Part shown: positions 36,696-46,998 of the stretch, one piece after another
Layout: the number at the start of each line of letters is the position of its first letter
Position numbering within the stretch: position 1 is the first letter of the stretch
Source of the DNA: an uncultured Alphaproteobacteria bacterium
Lineage (GTDB): Bacteria; Pseudomonadota; Alphaproteobacteria; Rs-D84
Direction: 5' to 3'
Length of the DNA: 64,000 nt
Assembly: GCA_947646585.1 (NCBI GenBank)
Contig: CANSHD010000001.1
Span: 377,210-441,209, forward strand
Translations under genes and position numbers: made by a program
Notes under the pieces: generated by a model
Database searches by the model: none
Seen by the model: only the letters and a program-made list of their open reading frames with translations
Told to the model about the DNA's origin: nothing

Positions 36696-39600
36696 ATGGC
36701 AGTTATCCAGAAAATTAGAAAATCTTTTGGTAAAAGTTTTTTGCAAACTCCGCTTCCTGATTTGGTTGAAATTCAATACGATTCCTACAAAGATTTCCTG
36801 CAGGCGGACGTAGAGCCGCAGAACCGTAAAAACATCGGTTTGCAGAATGTTTTTTCTTCGATGTTCCCAATCAAGGATTATGCGGGAATTGCCGATTTAG
36901 AGTTTGTCGAATATACACTGGACAAGCCTGTCTATAACGTCAAGGAATGCATGCTGCGCAATATGACATATTCCAGCAAGCTGAAATTGAAGCTGAGATT
37001 GATTTTATGGGACGTCGCCGAAGATGGCAAGAAAACGCTGCGCGACATCAAGGAACAAGAGATATTTATGGGCGAAGTGCCGCTTATGACAGAACGCGGC
37101 AGCTTTATCGCATCGGGTGTGGAACGCGTAATCGTTTCCCAGATGCATCGTGCCCAGGGTGTGGTTTTTGCAACGACAAAAGAAGCCAAGGTTGCGGGCA
37201 ATCCGACGACTTACACCGCGCGTATTATCCCTGAACACGGCTCCTGGATTGATTTTGAAGAAGCCAAGGGCGTAATCTACGTCCGTATCGACCGCCGCCG
37301 CAAGGTTCCGGCAACAGTATTGCTGCGCTGCCTGCCGACGGCCGAAGACGAAAAGAAATGGGCTGCAGACCCGCGCAAGCCCGGTATCCGCGGCATGAGC
37401 GATACGGAAATTTTAGGCGCGTTTTACAAGCGCATTCCGTTGTCGTTTGACGGCGCGCTGTGGACCGGTGAAACATCCGTGTTCGAAGGTCTGGACAAAT
37501 ATCGTCTGAACTATGATTTGGTAAATCCGAAAGACAAAAAAGTATTGGCGTCCAAGGGCGACCGTTTGAATACAAAACGCCTGTCCAAGATTATGGCGGC
37601 CTCTAAAAAGTTCGGCATCAACGCCGAGGCTTTGGTTGGCGAATACCTGTTCGACCCGATTACCAACGCGGGCGAGGTTGTATTCCCGGCCGGCACGGAA
37701 ATAACCGAAGAGGTTCTGGCCGATTTGGAAAAGATGGACGTAAAGGAAATTTCCCTGATTGCCATCGACAATACGACGATTTCCGCGCACATGCGCAACA
37801 CATTGCTGGCCGACAAGACCACAAACCGTGAAGAAGCGTTGATTGAAATCTATAACATCATTCGTCCGGGCGAACGTCCGACGCTTGAGGCGGCAATCAA
37901 CCTGTTCACCCGCCAGGGATTTGACCCGGCATATTATGACCTGTCCGCGGTCGGCCGCTTTAAGATGAACAAGCGTCTGAAAATTGAATCCGGCAAAAAA
38001 CCGGAAGACGAACGCACATTGACCAAGGGCGACTTCCTGGCTGTGTTAAAGACGCTGACAAATATTATCGACCGCAAGGACGTTGTCGACGATATCGACA
38101 ATCTGTCGAACCGCCGCGTTCGCACGGTTGGCGAATTGCTGGAACAGAATTTCCGCACCGGCATGGTTCGTATCGAACGCCTGGTCCGCGAACAGTTGTC
38201 CAGCCCGAATATCGCCAACATGCAGCCCCAGGATGTAATCAATGTAAAGCCGTTGATGTCCTTGGTTGCGGAATTTTTAGGCACATCCCAGCTGTCACAG
38301 TTTATGGATGCGTACAATCCGTTGTCCGAATTGGAACACAAGCGTTTGATTTCCGCGTTGGGTCCGGGGGGCTTGAACCGCGAACGTGCCGGTATCGACG
38401 TCCGAGACGTTCACCCGACACACTATGGCCGTCTGTGTCCTATTCATACACCCGAGGGGGCCAACATTGGTCTGATTAACCATTTGGCCACATACGCGCG
38501 TGTAAATCCGTACGGCTTTATCGAAACACCGTATTACGTTGTCGAAAACAGCAAGATTACCGACAAGATGGTATATTTAACCGCGGACGAGGAACTGGGC
38601 CACAAAATCGCGCAGGGTAACACCCCGACAACGGCGACCGGTGTCTTGGCCGAAGATATGGTGACGGCCCGTGTTGACGGCGAATTTACAATGGTTCCGA
38701 AAAACGAAATCGACTTAATCGACGTTGAGCCGCGCCAGGTGGTGTCCATTGCGACCGGACTTATCCCGTTCGTTGAAAACGACGACGCGAACCGTGCGCT
38801 GATGGGTTCAAACATGCAGCGCCAGGCCGTTCCGTTAATGCGCGTTCAGGCACCGTTGGTCGGTACCGGCATTGAACGCGAAGTGGCGCGCGATTCCCGC
38901 ACCGGCAAGGTTGCAAAGCACAGCGGTATCGTTGAATCCGTTGACGCGAACCGTATCGTTGTAAAGTGCATGAACAGCCGCAATGTCGTGACTGGTGTTG
39001 ATATTTACAACCTGGAAAAATTTGAACGTTCGAACAGTGAAACTTTGATTCATCAAAAGCCGCTGGTAAAGGTTGGCGACCGCATTTCCGCGGGCGACAT
39101 TATTGCCGACGGTGCGTCGATGAACTATGGCGAACTGGCGTTGGGTCGCAACGTGCTGGTGGCGTTTATGCCGTGGCGCGGTTATAACTACGAAGACTCC
39201 ATCGTTATTTCCGAACGCATTTCCCGCGATGACGTTTTCACGTCCATCAAGATTGTTGAAAAGGAATTCAAGGTTCGCGATACGCAGTTGGGGCCCGAAA
39301 GCTTTACACGCGATATCCCGAACGTCGGCGAAGAAGCACTAAAGAATCTGGACGAGTCCGGTATCATTTATGTTGGTGCGCGCGTGAAGCAGGGCGACAT
39401 TTTGGTCGGCCGCGTATCGCCGAAATCCGAAACATTGCTGACCCCCGAAGAAGCGCTGCTGCGCAACATCTTTGGTGAAAAGGCGCTGAATGTAAAGGAT
39501 ACGTCGCTGCGCGTTGGCCCGAATGAAGAGGGTACGGTTATCGGTGTTAACGTTTTGACCCGTCACGGTGTCAAGAAAGACGAACGCACCCAGATGATTG

Positions 39601-40832
39601 AGCTGCAAAAGATTGAAAAAATCAACAAAGACCGCGATGAGGAAACAAGCATCATCGAAAAGGGCTTTGCGGACCAGGTGTTCCAGATTGCCGAAGGCCA
39701 GACAATCGAATCCGGCACGGGCAGCTTGAAACCGTTCATTGGCAAAAAGCTGACGGGCGAAGTGTTCGAAGGCATCAAGGCGTCCGATGTAAAGAAACTG
39801 GTCGTCAAGAACAAGGAAGCACAGGCGAAAATCGACGAACTGCGCGAACAGCATATTGTAAAGCTGAAACTGCTTAACGAACGTGCCGACGCAGAGGTTG
39901 CCAAGGCGACCGAATCCAATTCGCTCAATGCCGGCGTTCTGAAAGAGGTAAAGGTTTACATTGCGCACAAGATGAAACTGCAGCCGGGTGACAAAATGGC
40001 TGGTCGTCACGGAAACAAGGGTATTGTGTCAAAGGTTGTTCCGATTGAAGACATGCCGCACTTGGCGGACGGTACGCCGGTTGACCTGGTACTGAATCCG
40101 TTGGGTGTGCCGTCGCGTATGAACATCGGCCAGATTTTGGAAACCCACCTTGGTATGGCGGCGCGCACATTGGGCGCCCAGATAGGCGAGGTTCTGGAAG
40201 AAGTCAAGGCAAAGCGTGCGGTCACGGACGACCTGCGCAATATCATGGGCAAAGTCTATGGCAAGGACGTTGCGGACAAGCTGGAAAAGATGACCGACAC
40301 TGATGTCCGTGCCGAGGCCGCATTGTTGCGTGACGGTGTTCCGATGGCGACGCCGACATTCGACGGCGCCACACCCGAAGACATTCGTCGCATGCTGAAA
40401 CTGGCGAAACTGCCGGAAACGGGTCAGTTTGATTTGTACGACGGTATGACCGGTGAAAAGTTTGCGCGTCCCGTAACGGTTGGTGTTATGTACATGCTGA
40501 AACTGCATCACTTCGTTGATGAAAAGATTCACGCACGTTCCACCGGCAGCTATTCATTGGTCACGCAGCAGCCGCTGTCCGGTAAGGCCCACATGGGTGG
40601 CCAGCGACTGGGTGAAATGGAGGTATGGGCGCTGGAAGCGCACGGTGCCGCCCACCTGTTGCGCGAGATGCTGACGGTAAAATCTGACGATATTGTCGGC
40701 CGTAACAAGATGTATGAATCCATCATCTCTGGCAGCAACGATATCCAGACCGGCACGCCTGAGGCCTTTAATGTGTTCGTTCGCGAACTTAAAGGTTTAG
40801 GCCTGGCGATGACACCAAAGAAAATGGACTAA
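36696..40832 (+). CDS. rpoB: RNA polymerase subunit beta
   Basis: MAVIQKIRKSFGKSF...; LSQFMDAYNPLSELEHKRLISALGPGGLNRERAG. Confidence 0.98.
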   Translation: MAVIQKIRKSFGKSFLQTPLPDLVEIQYDSYKDFLQADVEPQNRKNIGLQNVFSSMFPIKDYAGIADLEFVEYTLDKPVYNVKECMLRNMTYSSKLKLKLRLILWDVAEDGKKTLRDIKEQEIFMGEVPLMTERGSFIASGVERVIVSQMHRAQGVVFATTKEAKVAGNPTTYTARIIPEHGSWIDFEEAKGVIYVRIDRRRKVPATVLLRCLPTAEDEKKWAADPRKPGIRGMSDTEILGAFYKRIPLSFDGALWTGETSVFEGLDKYRLNYDLVNPKDKKVLASKGDRLNTKRLSKIMAASKKFGINAEALVGEYLFDPITNAGEVVFPAGTEITEEVLADLEKMDVKEISLIAIDNTTISAHMRNTLLADKTTNREEALIEIYNIIRPGERPTLEAAINLFTRQGFDPAYYDLSAVGRFKMNKRLKIESGKKPEDERTLTKGDFLAVLKTLTNIIDRKDVVDDIDNLSNRRVRTVGELLEQNFRTGMVRIERLVREQLSSPNIANMQPQDVINVKPLMSLVAEFLGTSQLSQFMDAYNPLSELEHKRLISALGPGGLNRERAGIDVRDVHPTHYGRLCPIHTPEGANIGLINHLATYARVNPYGFIETPYYVVENSKITDKMVYLTADEELGHKIAQGNTPTTATGVLAEDMVTARVDGEFTMVPKNEIDLIDVEPRQVVSIATGLIPFVENDDANRALMGSNMQRQAVPLMRVQAPLVGTGIEREVARDSRTGKVAKHSGIVESVDANRIVVKCMNSRNVVTGVDIYNLEKFERSNSETLIHQKPLVKVGDRISAGDIIADGASMNYGELALGRNVLVAFMPWRGYNYEDSIVISERISRDDVFTSIKIVEKEFKVRDTQLGPESFTRDIPNVGEEALKNLDESGIIYVGARVKQGDILVGRVSPKSETLLTPEEALLRNIFGEKALNVKDTSLRVGPNEEGTVIGVNVLTRHGVKKDERTQMIELQKIEKINKDRDEETSIIEKGFADQVFQIAEGQTIESGTGSLKPFIGKKLTGEVFEGIKASDVKKLVVKNKEAQAKIDELREQHIVKLKLLNERADAEVAKATESNSLNAGVLKEVKVYIAHKMKLQPGDKMAGRHGNKGIVSKVVPIEDMPHLADGTPVDLVLNPLGVPSRMNIGQILETHLGMAARTLGAQIGEVLEEVKAKRAVTDDLRNIMGKVYGKDVADKLEKMTDTDVRAEAALLRDGVPMATPTFDGATPEDIRRMLKLAKLPETGQFDLYDGMTGEKFARPVTVGVMYMLKLHHFVDEKIHARSTGSYSLVTQQPLSGKAHMGGQRLGEMEVWALEAHGAAHLLREMLTVKSDDIVGRNKMYESIISGSNDIQTGTPEAFNVFVRELKGLGLAMTPKKMD

Positions 40833-40920
40833 AAACGGCTGCGCCGTGCGGGGGCGAAAAGTCCACCCCGCGCGGCGCGCGCGACAATACTGTGAAAGCG
40901 ACTTGAAAGGAGCAAAATAT

Positions 40921-43900
40921 ATGACAAATATGTTGCAGAAGATATTCGGACAAATTGAAACAAAAGAACAGTTTGACGCACTGCGCATTACCATCGCATC
41001 ACCCGAGGAAATTCTGTCCTGGTCCCATGGCGAGGTAAAAAAGCCGGAAACAATCAACTACCATTCATTAAAGCCGGAGGCCGAAGGCCTTTTCTGCCAG
41101 CAGATTTTCGGCCCGGTCAAAGATTATGAATGCGCCTGTGGAAAGTATAAGCGTATCAAATTCCGCGGCATTGTCTGCGAGCGTTGCGGTGTAGAGGTCG
41201 GTTCTTCGACCGTTCGCCGTGAACGCATGGGCCATATCAAACTGGCGATGCCGGTTGCACACACATGGTTCCTGCGCGAAGGCAAGATTGCGACACTGTT
41301 GAACAATTTGCCGCAAAAGAAATTGGAACAGGTTATCTCTTATGATGCATATATCGTAATTGAACCTGGTTTGACCAATTTGAAACAATACGATGTAATC
41401 AGCGAAGACGAATACCAGGCCGCGGTCGAAGAATTCGGCGCGGACGCATTCCACGTCGGCATCGGCGCCGAAGGTGTGCGCAGCATTATCGCAAACCTGG
41501 ACATGGGCGACGAACGCACGCGCCTGCGCGCTGAGTTACAGGAAACCAAGTCCGAGGCCAAGCGCAAGGCGCTGATTAAGCAGCTGAAACTGGTTGAGGC
41601 GTTCTTGGATTCCAAAACGGACCCGGCATGGATGTTGCCGGATATCATCCCGGTTATCCCGCCGGATATGCGGCCGTTGGTCACATTGGATGCGGGACAC
41701 GTTGCGGCGTCCGACCTGAACGATTTGTATCGTCGCGTTATTATCCGCAACAACCGTCTGAAAAGATTTATGGAAATGCACGCGCCGGAAATCATTGTCC
41801 GCAATGAAAAGCGCATGCTGCAGGAAGCGGTTGATTCCTTGTTCGACAACGGTCACAAGGCGCGCCCGATGGTTTCCCAGAACCGTCGCCCGCTGAAATC
41901 GCTGTCAGATTCCCTGCGTGGTAAGTCCGGTCGTTTCCGTATGAACATGTTGGGTAAGCGTGTGGATTATTCCGGTCGTTCCGTAATTGTGTCGGGTCCG
42001 TCCCTGAAACTGCACCAGGTTGGTCTGCCGAAAACAATGGCGCTGGAATTGTTCAAGCCGTTCGTTTATGCACGCCTGCTGGCGGGGGATTATGCAAACA
42101 CGCTGAAAACCGCCCGCAAGATGGTTGAAAACGGCGAAGACGTTGTTTGGGAAATTCTGGAAAAAGTTATTTATCAGCATCCGGTTCTGTTGAACCGTGC
42201 GCCGACATTGCACCGTTTGTCGCTGTTGGCGTTTGAACCGGTTCTGATTGAGGGCAAGGCCATTCGTCTGCACCCGTTGGTATGTAAGGGCTTTAACGCC
42301 GACTTTGACGGTGACCAGATGTCTGTCCACGTTCCGATTTCGCTTGAGGCGCAGCTGGAGGCACGCACATTGATGCTGTCGTCCAATAACGTTCTGTCGC
42401 CGGCCAGTGGCGAGCCTATGATTGTACCGTCCCAGGACATGGTTTTGGGTGTGTACTACATCTCGCTGATTAACGGCGAACACACCGACAAGTCGCCGCG
42501 TTTTGCGAACATGGACGAAGTACAGTTGGCGTTGGAAAACAAATCCATCACACTGCACACCCCGATTGTTGCGCGTATCAACGGCAAAATTTACAAGACG
42601 ACCGCGGGCCGTATGATTTTGGGCGAACTGTTGCCGAAAAAGGACAACATGCCGTTCGATTTGGTGAACAAGGTCATGCCGGTTAAGGAAATCAAGGCTT
42701 TGCTTGCCACGACATATGAACGTTGCGGCGACAAGGACACGATTCTGCTGGCCGACGCACTGAAGAACACCGGTTTCGAACAGGCGGCGCGCAGTGGTAT
42801 TTCCATCGGTTTCGACGACATCGTAATTCCGGCGGAAAAGCAGGAAATGATTGCGAACGCTGAAAAGGCGGCCGAAGAAATCGAACAGCAGTATCAGAAC
42901 GGTTTGTTATCCGGCGGCGAACGTCACAACAAATTGATTGACTTGTGGCAAAAGACTACCGACAAACTGGGTGACCTGGCGTATGCCGCATTGGGCAAGA
43001 CGTCCGGCGACCAGTGGAACTCCATCTTGATGATGGCGTTGTCCGGTGCCCGTGGTTCCAAGACCCAGATTCAGCAGTTGGCCGGTATGCGCGGTATGAT
43101 GCAGAAGCCGGACGGCTCTATTATTGAGGTTCCGATTATCTCGAACTTTAAAGAAGGCTTAACCATGTCCGAATACTTTACGTCCACCCACGGTGCGCGT
43201 AAGGGTATGTCGGATACGGCGTTAAAGACCGCTGACGCGGGTTACTTGACACGTCGTCTGGTTGAATTGGCCCAGAACACGGTTATTACCGAACACGACT
43301 GCGGCACGACCGAATACATCACTGCGAAACCCGTGTACCAGGGTTCCAGCCTGTCGGTTGCGCTGGGTGACGTTGTGTTGGGACGTACGGCGGCCAACGA
43401 CATTATCCACCCGATTACCAAGGAAGTCATTGTTCCCAAGGGCGAGCTGATTACAAAAACACTGGCCAAGAAAATCAATGAATCCGGCCTGCCGAGCGTT
43501 GACGTACGCAGTGTGCTGACATGCTGCAGCGACGGCCTGTGCGCAAAGTGCTATGGTATGGACCTGTCGCGCAATGCGCTGGTTCATGTCGGCGAGGCGG
43601 TCGGTGTTATCGCGGGCCAGTCCATTGGTGAACCGGGTACCCAGTTGACTCTGCGTACCTTCCACATCGGTGGTATTGCGGCCGGTGGTGCGGAAAGCCA
43701 CTTTATCGAGGTTCCCGTATCCGGTAAAATCAAACTGTCCGGTGTCAACACGATTAAGAACTCGGCGGGTCGCGTTGTCGTTCTGTCGCGTAACGGCGAA
43801 TTGGCCGTTGTCGATGACAAGGGCGCGAAACTGTTCACAGCCAGCCTGCCGTATGCGTCGATGCTGATTGTAAACGACGGCGATGCGGTCGAAAAGGGCG

Positions 43901-45030
43901 CCAAGGTTGCGGAATGGGATCCGTATTCGAACACAATCATCGCGGAAAAAGACGGTATTGTGAACTTCAACGACCTGGTCGAAAACGTATCGTACCAGGA
44001 AGAAGTCGATTCCATGACCGGCATCGTTTCGCGCAAGGTTATCAACTGGAAGACGAACACCAAAAAGGCGTTGAAGCCGGCGGTGACGTTGGTTGACGAA
44101 AAGGGCAATGTCCTGTCGCTGGGCGGCAAGAAGATTGCGGAATACCTGTTGCCGATTTATTCGGTACTGAACGTTGCGAACGGCGCGCATGTGTCGGCGG
44201 GTGACGTTCTGGCGCGTATTCCGGTTCAGACCAAGCGTACAAGCGATATTACCGGCGGTCTGCCGCGTGTTAACGAATTGCTTGAGGTTCGTCGTCCTGC
44301 AAACCCGGCCCTGTTGGCTGAGGTTGACGGTACAGTCGAACTGGAAGACGCCAAGAGCAAGATTATCATTCGCATCGAACCCGATGACGGCACGGCGCCG
44401 GTTGAATATGCGGTTCCAAAGGGTACAAACCTGTTGGTGCGCAGCGGCGATACCGTACGCAAGGCGGATAAATTGGTCGACGGCGACCCGGTCCCGCAGG
44501 ATATTCTGCGCATCCTGGGCCAGAAAGCCCTGGCAACCTTTATGGTTGAACAGATTCAGCAGGTTTACCGTCTGCAGGGCGTGGTAATCAACGACAAGCA
44601 CATTGAAATCTTGATACGTGAAATGACACGCCGCGTTGAAATCACCAATCCGGGCGACACGGGCTTCTTAATGGGCCAGGTTGTCGACCGCGTTGATTTC
44701 GAAGAAGAAAATGCGCGCGTCGCCCGCGACGGCGGCAAGCAGGCCGAAGCCTCCCAGGTACTGGTCGGTTTGACACGTGCGTCATTGACATCGCGTTCGT
44801 TCATATCCAACGCATCGTTCCAGCAGACGACAAAGGTGCTGGTTGATGCGGCGATTTCAGGTTCCACCGACAAACTGGTTGGTATCAATGAAAACCTGAT
44901 TGTTGGCCGTCTGATTCCGATTGGAACCGGTGCGTATGTACGCCGCGTTCGCGAAATCGCGAAAGAAGAAGAAAAGGCCGAGCGTCTGGCACGCGAAGGC
45001 AACGCTCAGCAGCAGTTGCTGAACATATAA
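40921..45030 (+). CDS. rpoC: RNA polymerase subunit beta'
   Basis: NADFDGDQMSVHVP; CGKYKRIKFRGIVCERCGVEV. Confidence 0.98.
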   Translation: MTNMLQKIFGQIETKEQFDALRITIASPEEILSWSHGEVKKPETINYHSLKPEAEGLFCQQIFGPVKDYECACGKYKRIKFRGIVCERCGVEVGSSTVRRERMGHIKLAMPVAHTWFLREGKIATLLNNLPQKKLEQVISYDAYIVIEPGLTNLKQYDVISEDEYQAAVEEFGADAFHVGIGAEGVRSIIANLDMGDERTRLRAELQETKSEAKRKALIKQLKLVEAFLDSKTDPAWMLPDIIPVIPPDMRPLVTLDAGHVAASDLNDLYRRVIIRNNRLKRFMEMHAPEIIVRNEKRMLQEAVDSLFDNGHKARPMVSQNRRPLKSLSDSLRGKSGRFRMNMLGKRVDYSGRSVIVSGPSLKLHQVGLPKTMALELFKPFVYARLLAGDYANTLKTARKMVENGEDVVWEILEKVIYQHPVLLNRAPTLHRLSLLAFEPVLIEGKAIRLHPLVCKGFNADFDGDQMSVHVPISLEAQLEARTLMLSSNNVLSPASGEPMIVPSQDMVLGVYYISLINGEHTDKSPRFANMDEVQLALENKSITLHTPIVARINGKIYKTTAGRMILGELLPKKDNMPFDLVNKVMPVKEIKALLATTYERCGDKDTILLADALKNTGFEQAARSGISIGFDDIVIPAEKQEMIANAEKAAEEIEQQYQNGLLSGGERHNKLIDLWQKTTDKLGDLAYAALGKTSGDQWNSILMMALSGARGSKTQIQQLAGMRGMMQKPDGSIIEVPIISNFKEGLTMSEYFTSTHGARKGMSDTALKTADAGYLTRRLVELAQNTVITEHDCGTTEYITAKPVYQGSSLSVALGDVVLGRTAANDIIHPITKEVIVPKGELITKTLAKKINESGLPSVDVRSVLTCCSDGLCAKCYGMDLSRNALVHVGEAVGVIAGQSIGEPGTQLTLRTFHIGGIAAGGAESHFIEVPVSGKIKLSGVNTIKNSAGRVVVLSRNGELAVVDDKGAKLFTASLPYASMLIVNDGDAVEKGAKVAEWDPYSNTIIAEKDGIVNFNDLVENVSYQEEVDSMTGIVSRKVINWKTNTKKALKPAVTLVDEKGNVLSLGGKKIAEYLLPIYSVLNVANGAHVSAGDVLARIPVQTKRTSDITGGLPRVNELLEVRRPANPALLAEVDGTVELEDAKSKIIIRIEPDDGTAPVEYAVPKGTNLLVRSGDTVRKADKLVDGDPVPQDILRILGQKALATFMVEQIQQVYRLQGVVINDKHIEILIREMTRRVEITNPGDTGFLMGQVVDRVDFEEENARVARDGGKQAEASQVLVGLTRASLTSRSFISNASFQQTTKVLVDAAISGSTDKLVGINENLIVGRLIPIGTGAYVRRVREIAKEEEKAERLAREGNAQQQLLNI

Positions 45031-45037
45031 AGCATCC

Positions 45038-45078
45038 GCTCCGGGCGCCGCGTGACGGGGCGCCCGGGGTTAAATTTT
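45038..45078 (+). terminator. Intrinsic terminator after rpoC
   Basis: CCGGGCGCCgcgtgacgGGGCGCCCGGggttaaatttt. Confidence 0.7.
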
Positions 45079-45138
45079 CCTTGCAAACGTGGGGAAAATA
45101 AATAAAATAGACACGAGTTTTAAATAAAAGGATTCAAA

Positions 45139-45288
45139 ATGGCTACGCCAAAAAGTAAAACCAGTAAAGCACGCAGCGCCCAGCGCCGCTCGCATGACGC
45201 ATTGTCCGTAATGCCGTCAAGTGTCTGCAAGACATGTGGCGAGAAAAAACGTCCGCATCATATCTGTGCGGCATGTGGTGCGAAATAA
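45139..45288 (+). CDS. rpmF: 50S ribosomal protein L32
   Basis: 49 aa MATPKSKTSKARSAQRRSHDALSVMPSSVCKTCGEKKRPHHICAACGAK (not in supplied ORF list); precedes plsX. Confidence 0.95.
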   Translation: MATPKSKTSKARSAQRRSHDALSVMPSSVCKTCGEKKRPHHICAACGAK

Positions 45289-45355
45289 TAACCATTGGGA
45301 TATAGGGGCAGACATGGGCGCATCTTTTTTGCACCCGTCTGCTTTTTTAATAGAC

Positions 45356-46420
45356 ATGTCATCAGAAAAGAAAATAATTGCGATTGATGCGATGGGGGGC
45401 GACAAGGGTCCCGCGGCCGTTTTCGGCGGCATGAATCAGTTTCTGTATCAAAACGCCGATGCGGATGTTTTTTTCCGTGTTTTCGGCGATGAAACAAAAC
45501 TTCGTAAGTTGATGGGCAAATATCCGCGTGTCGGTCGCAACTGTGAAATTATCCATGCGCCGAACGCCATTCGTGCAACGGACAAGGTTCGCGATGTTAT
45601 CCGTCATGCCCAGGACACGTCAATGTACATGGCGATAAAGGACGTCCGCGAAGGGCGCAGCGCCGCCGTTATCAGCGCGGGCAACACCGGTGTGCTAATG
45701 TCGCTGGCGAAACTGGCGCTGAAAACGATTGACGGTATTTCTCGCCCGGCCATCACAACCATGTTGCCGTCCGGCGGCGGTGACAGCCGCGTTGTCATGC
45801 TGGATTTGGGTGCAAATATTCAGTGCGACGCAATAAACCTGTTTGACTTTGCGGTATTGGGCAGTGTTTATGCCGAAAAAATCGGCAACATGCCGCGCCC
45901 GAAACTGGGTGTGCTGAATATCGGCGAAGAAGACACCAAGGGTAATGAAACCCTGCGTCATTTGAACCAGGTGCTGTCCGCACACAAAGACGCGCTGCCG
46001 TATGACTATGTCGGTTTTGTCGAGGGTACGGACATCAGCGCGGGCGATGTTCAGGTTGTCGTCACCGACGGCTTTACCGGAAACGTTGTATTAAAAACGG
46101 TTGAGGGTACGGCCCGTTTAATAAAGCGTGTTTTGATGGATAATTTGAAAAAGTCCACATTGGCGAAAATCGGCGCGTTCTTTTTGATTCACGTGTTTAA
46201 GCGCTTAAAGCACAAGATTGACCCGCGCTCTTACGCCGGGGCAATGTTCCTGGGGCTAAAGGGCTTTGCGGTTAAAACGCACGGTAACAGTGACGCGCTG
46301 GCGTTTGCGAATTCCATTCGCCATGCATACGGTTTAATCGGTGCGAATTTGAACGATTTGATTGCGGCGCGTGCGCAATCGGTATCACAAATCCGCGAAG
46401 AGCTGATTAAGGAAGAATAA
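45356..46420 (+). CDS. plsX: Phosphate acyltransferase PlsX
   Basis: KKIIAIDAMGGDKGPAAVFGG...VISAGNTGVLMSLAKL...VTDGFTGNVVLKTVEG. Confidence 0.96.
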   Translation: MSSEKKIIAIDAMGGDKGPAAVFGGMNQFLYQNADADVFFRVFGDETKLRKLMGKYPRVGRNCEIIHAPNAIRATDKVRDVIRHAQDTSMYMAIKDVREGRSAAVISAGNTGVLMSLAKLALKTIDGISRPAITTMLPSGGGDSRVVMLDLGANIQCDAINLFDFAVLGSVYAEKIGNMPRPKLGVLNIGEEDTKGNETLRHLNQVLSAHKDALPYDYVGFVEGTDISAGDVQVVVTDGFTGNVVLKTVEGTARLIKRVLMDNLKKSTLAKIGAFFLIHVFKRLKHKIDPRSYAGAMFLGLKGFAVKTHGNSDALAFANSIRHAYGLIGANLNDLIAARAQSVSQIREELIKEE

Positions 46421-46424
46421 ACAA

Positions 46425-46458
46425 AATCCCACCCGCCAAACGGCGGGTGTTTTTTAAT
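46425..46458 (+). terminator. Intrinsic terminator after plsX
   Basis: AAATCCCACCCGCCaaacGGCGGGTGTTTTTTAATTT. Confidence 0.8.
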
Positions 46459-46672
46459 TTGCACCTTAAAATCTTTATGCTATAATTCCAAATGCATCGG
46501 GTGACACCCGGTGTGGGGCTTAACAACCTCTCAAAGTTTTTCAACTCCACAGCCGGTTGGAGGGTTGCGAATATATTGAATAAGCAACGCTATATACTTT
46601 GATAGTTGTTAACCTCCAACCGCCCATTCGTCACGGGCGGTGTTTTTAATTTTAAAAACCATGGAGGAAAAA
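46459..46672 (+). promoter_or_regulatory. Promoter plus structured leader RNA/attenuator (copy A)
   Basis: TTGCAC-N16-TATAAT then GCATCGGGTgacACCCGGTG, TTAACAAC(46520)/GTTGTTAA(46605), GGTTGGAGGG/CCTCCAACC, CCGCCC..GGGCGGTGTTTTT. Confidence 0.8.
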
Positions 46673-46906
46673 ATGAAATCAGTACTAATCGAATGTCGGC
46701 ATCTGGGCCGGGAGTTTAAACATGCACGCAAAACCGCATGTATTCCCATGCGTGATGCCGCAAAAATGCTTGGGTTTGATATCCGAACTTTGGCCAAATA
46801 TGAAAGCGGTAAACAACCGATGCCGGACAGCATGACGCAGCGTTTGGCGCATTACGGATATATTTTGCTGCGTGCAAAATATCTGACCGATACGCGTAAA
46901 AAATAA
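46673..46906 (+). CDS. Small HTH (XRE-like) regulator-like protein
   Basis: 77 aa; EFKHARKTACIPMRDAAKMLGFDIRTLAKYESGKQPMP is HTH-like; SD GGAGGAAA. Confidence 0.7.
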   Translation: MKSVLIECRHLGREFKHARKTACIPMRDAAKMLGFDIRTLAKYESGKQPMPDSMTQRLAHYGYILLRAKYLTDTRKK

Positions 46907-46998
46907 AAAAACAAGACCGGTGGCAATTGCTTGCCACCGGCGTCTCCTCTCCTTCCGATTTCTCGGAAACTGTTGCCCGTAACCGCTGTGTGTAATTA

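Noticed and set aside
43222-44601. 459-aa minus-strand ORF inside rpoC
   Set aside because: Antisense shadow of a strongly conserved gene in GC-biased codons; no SD or family similarity
46494-46672. Leader copies as T-box riboswitches
   Set aside because: No T-box consensus (AAGGGUGGUACCGCG-like) and downstream genes are not aminoacyl-tRNA or amino-acid genes
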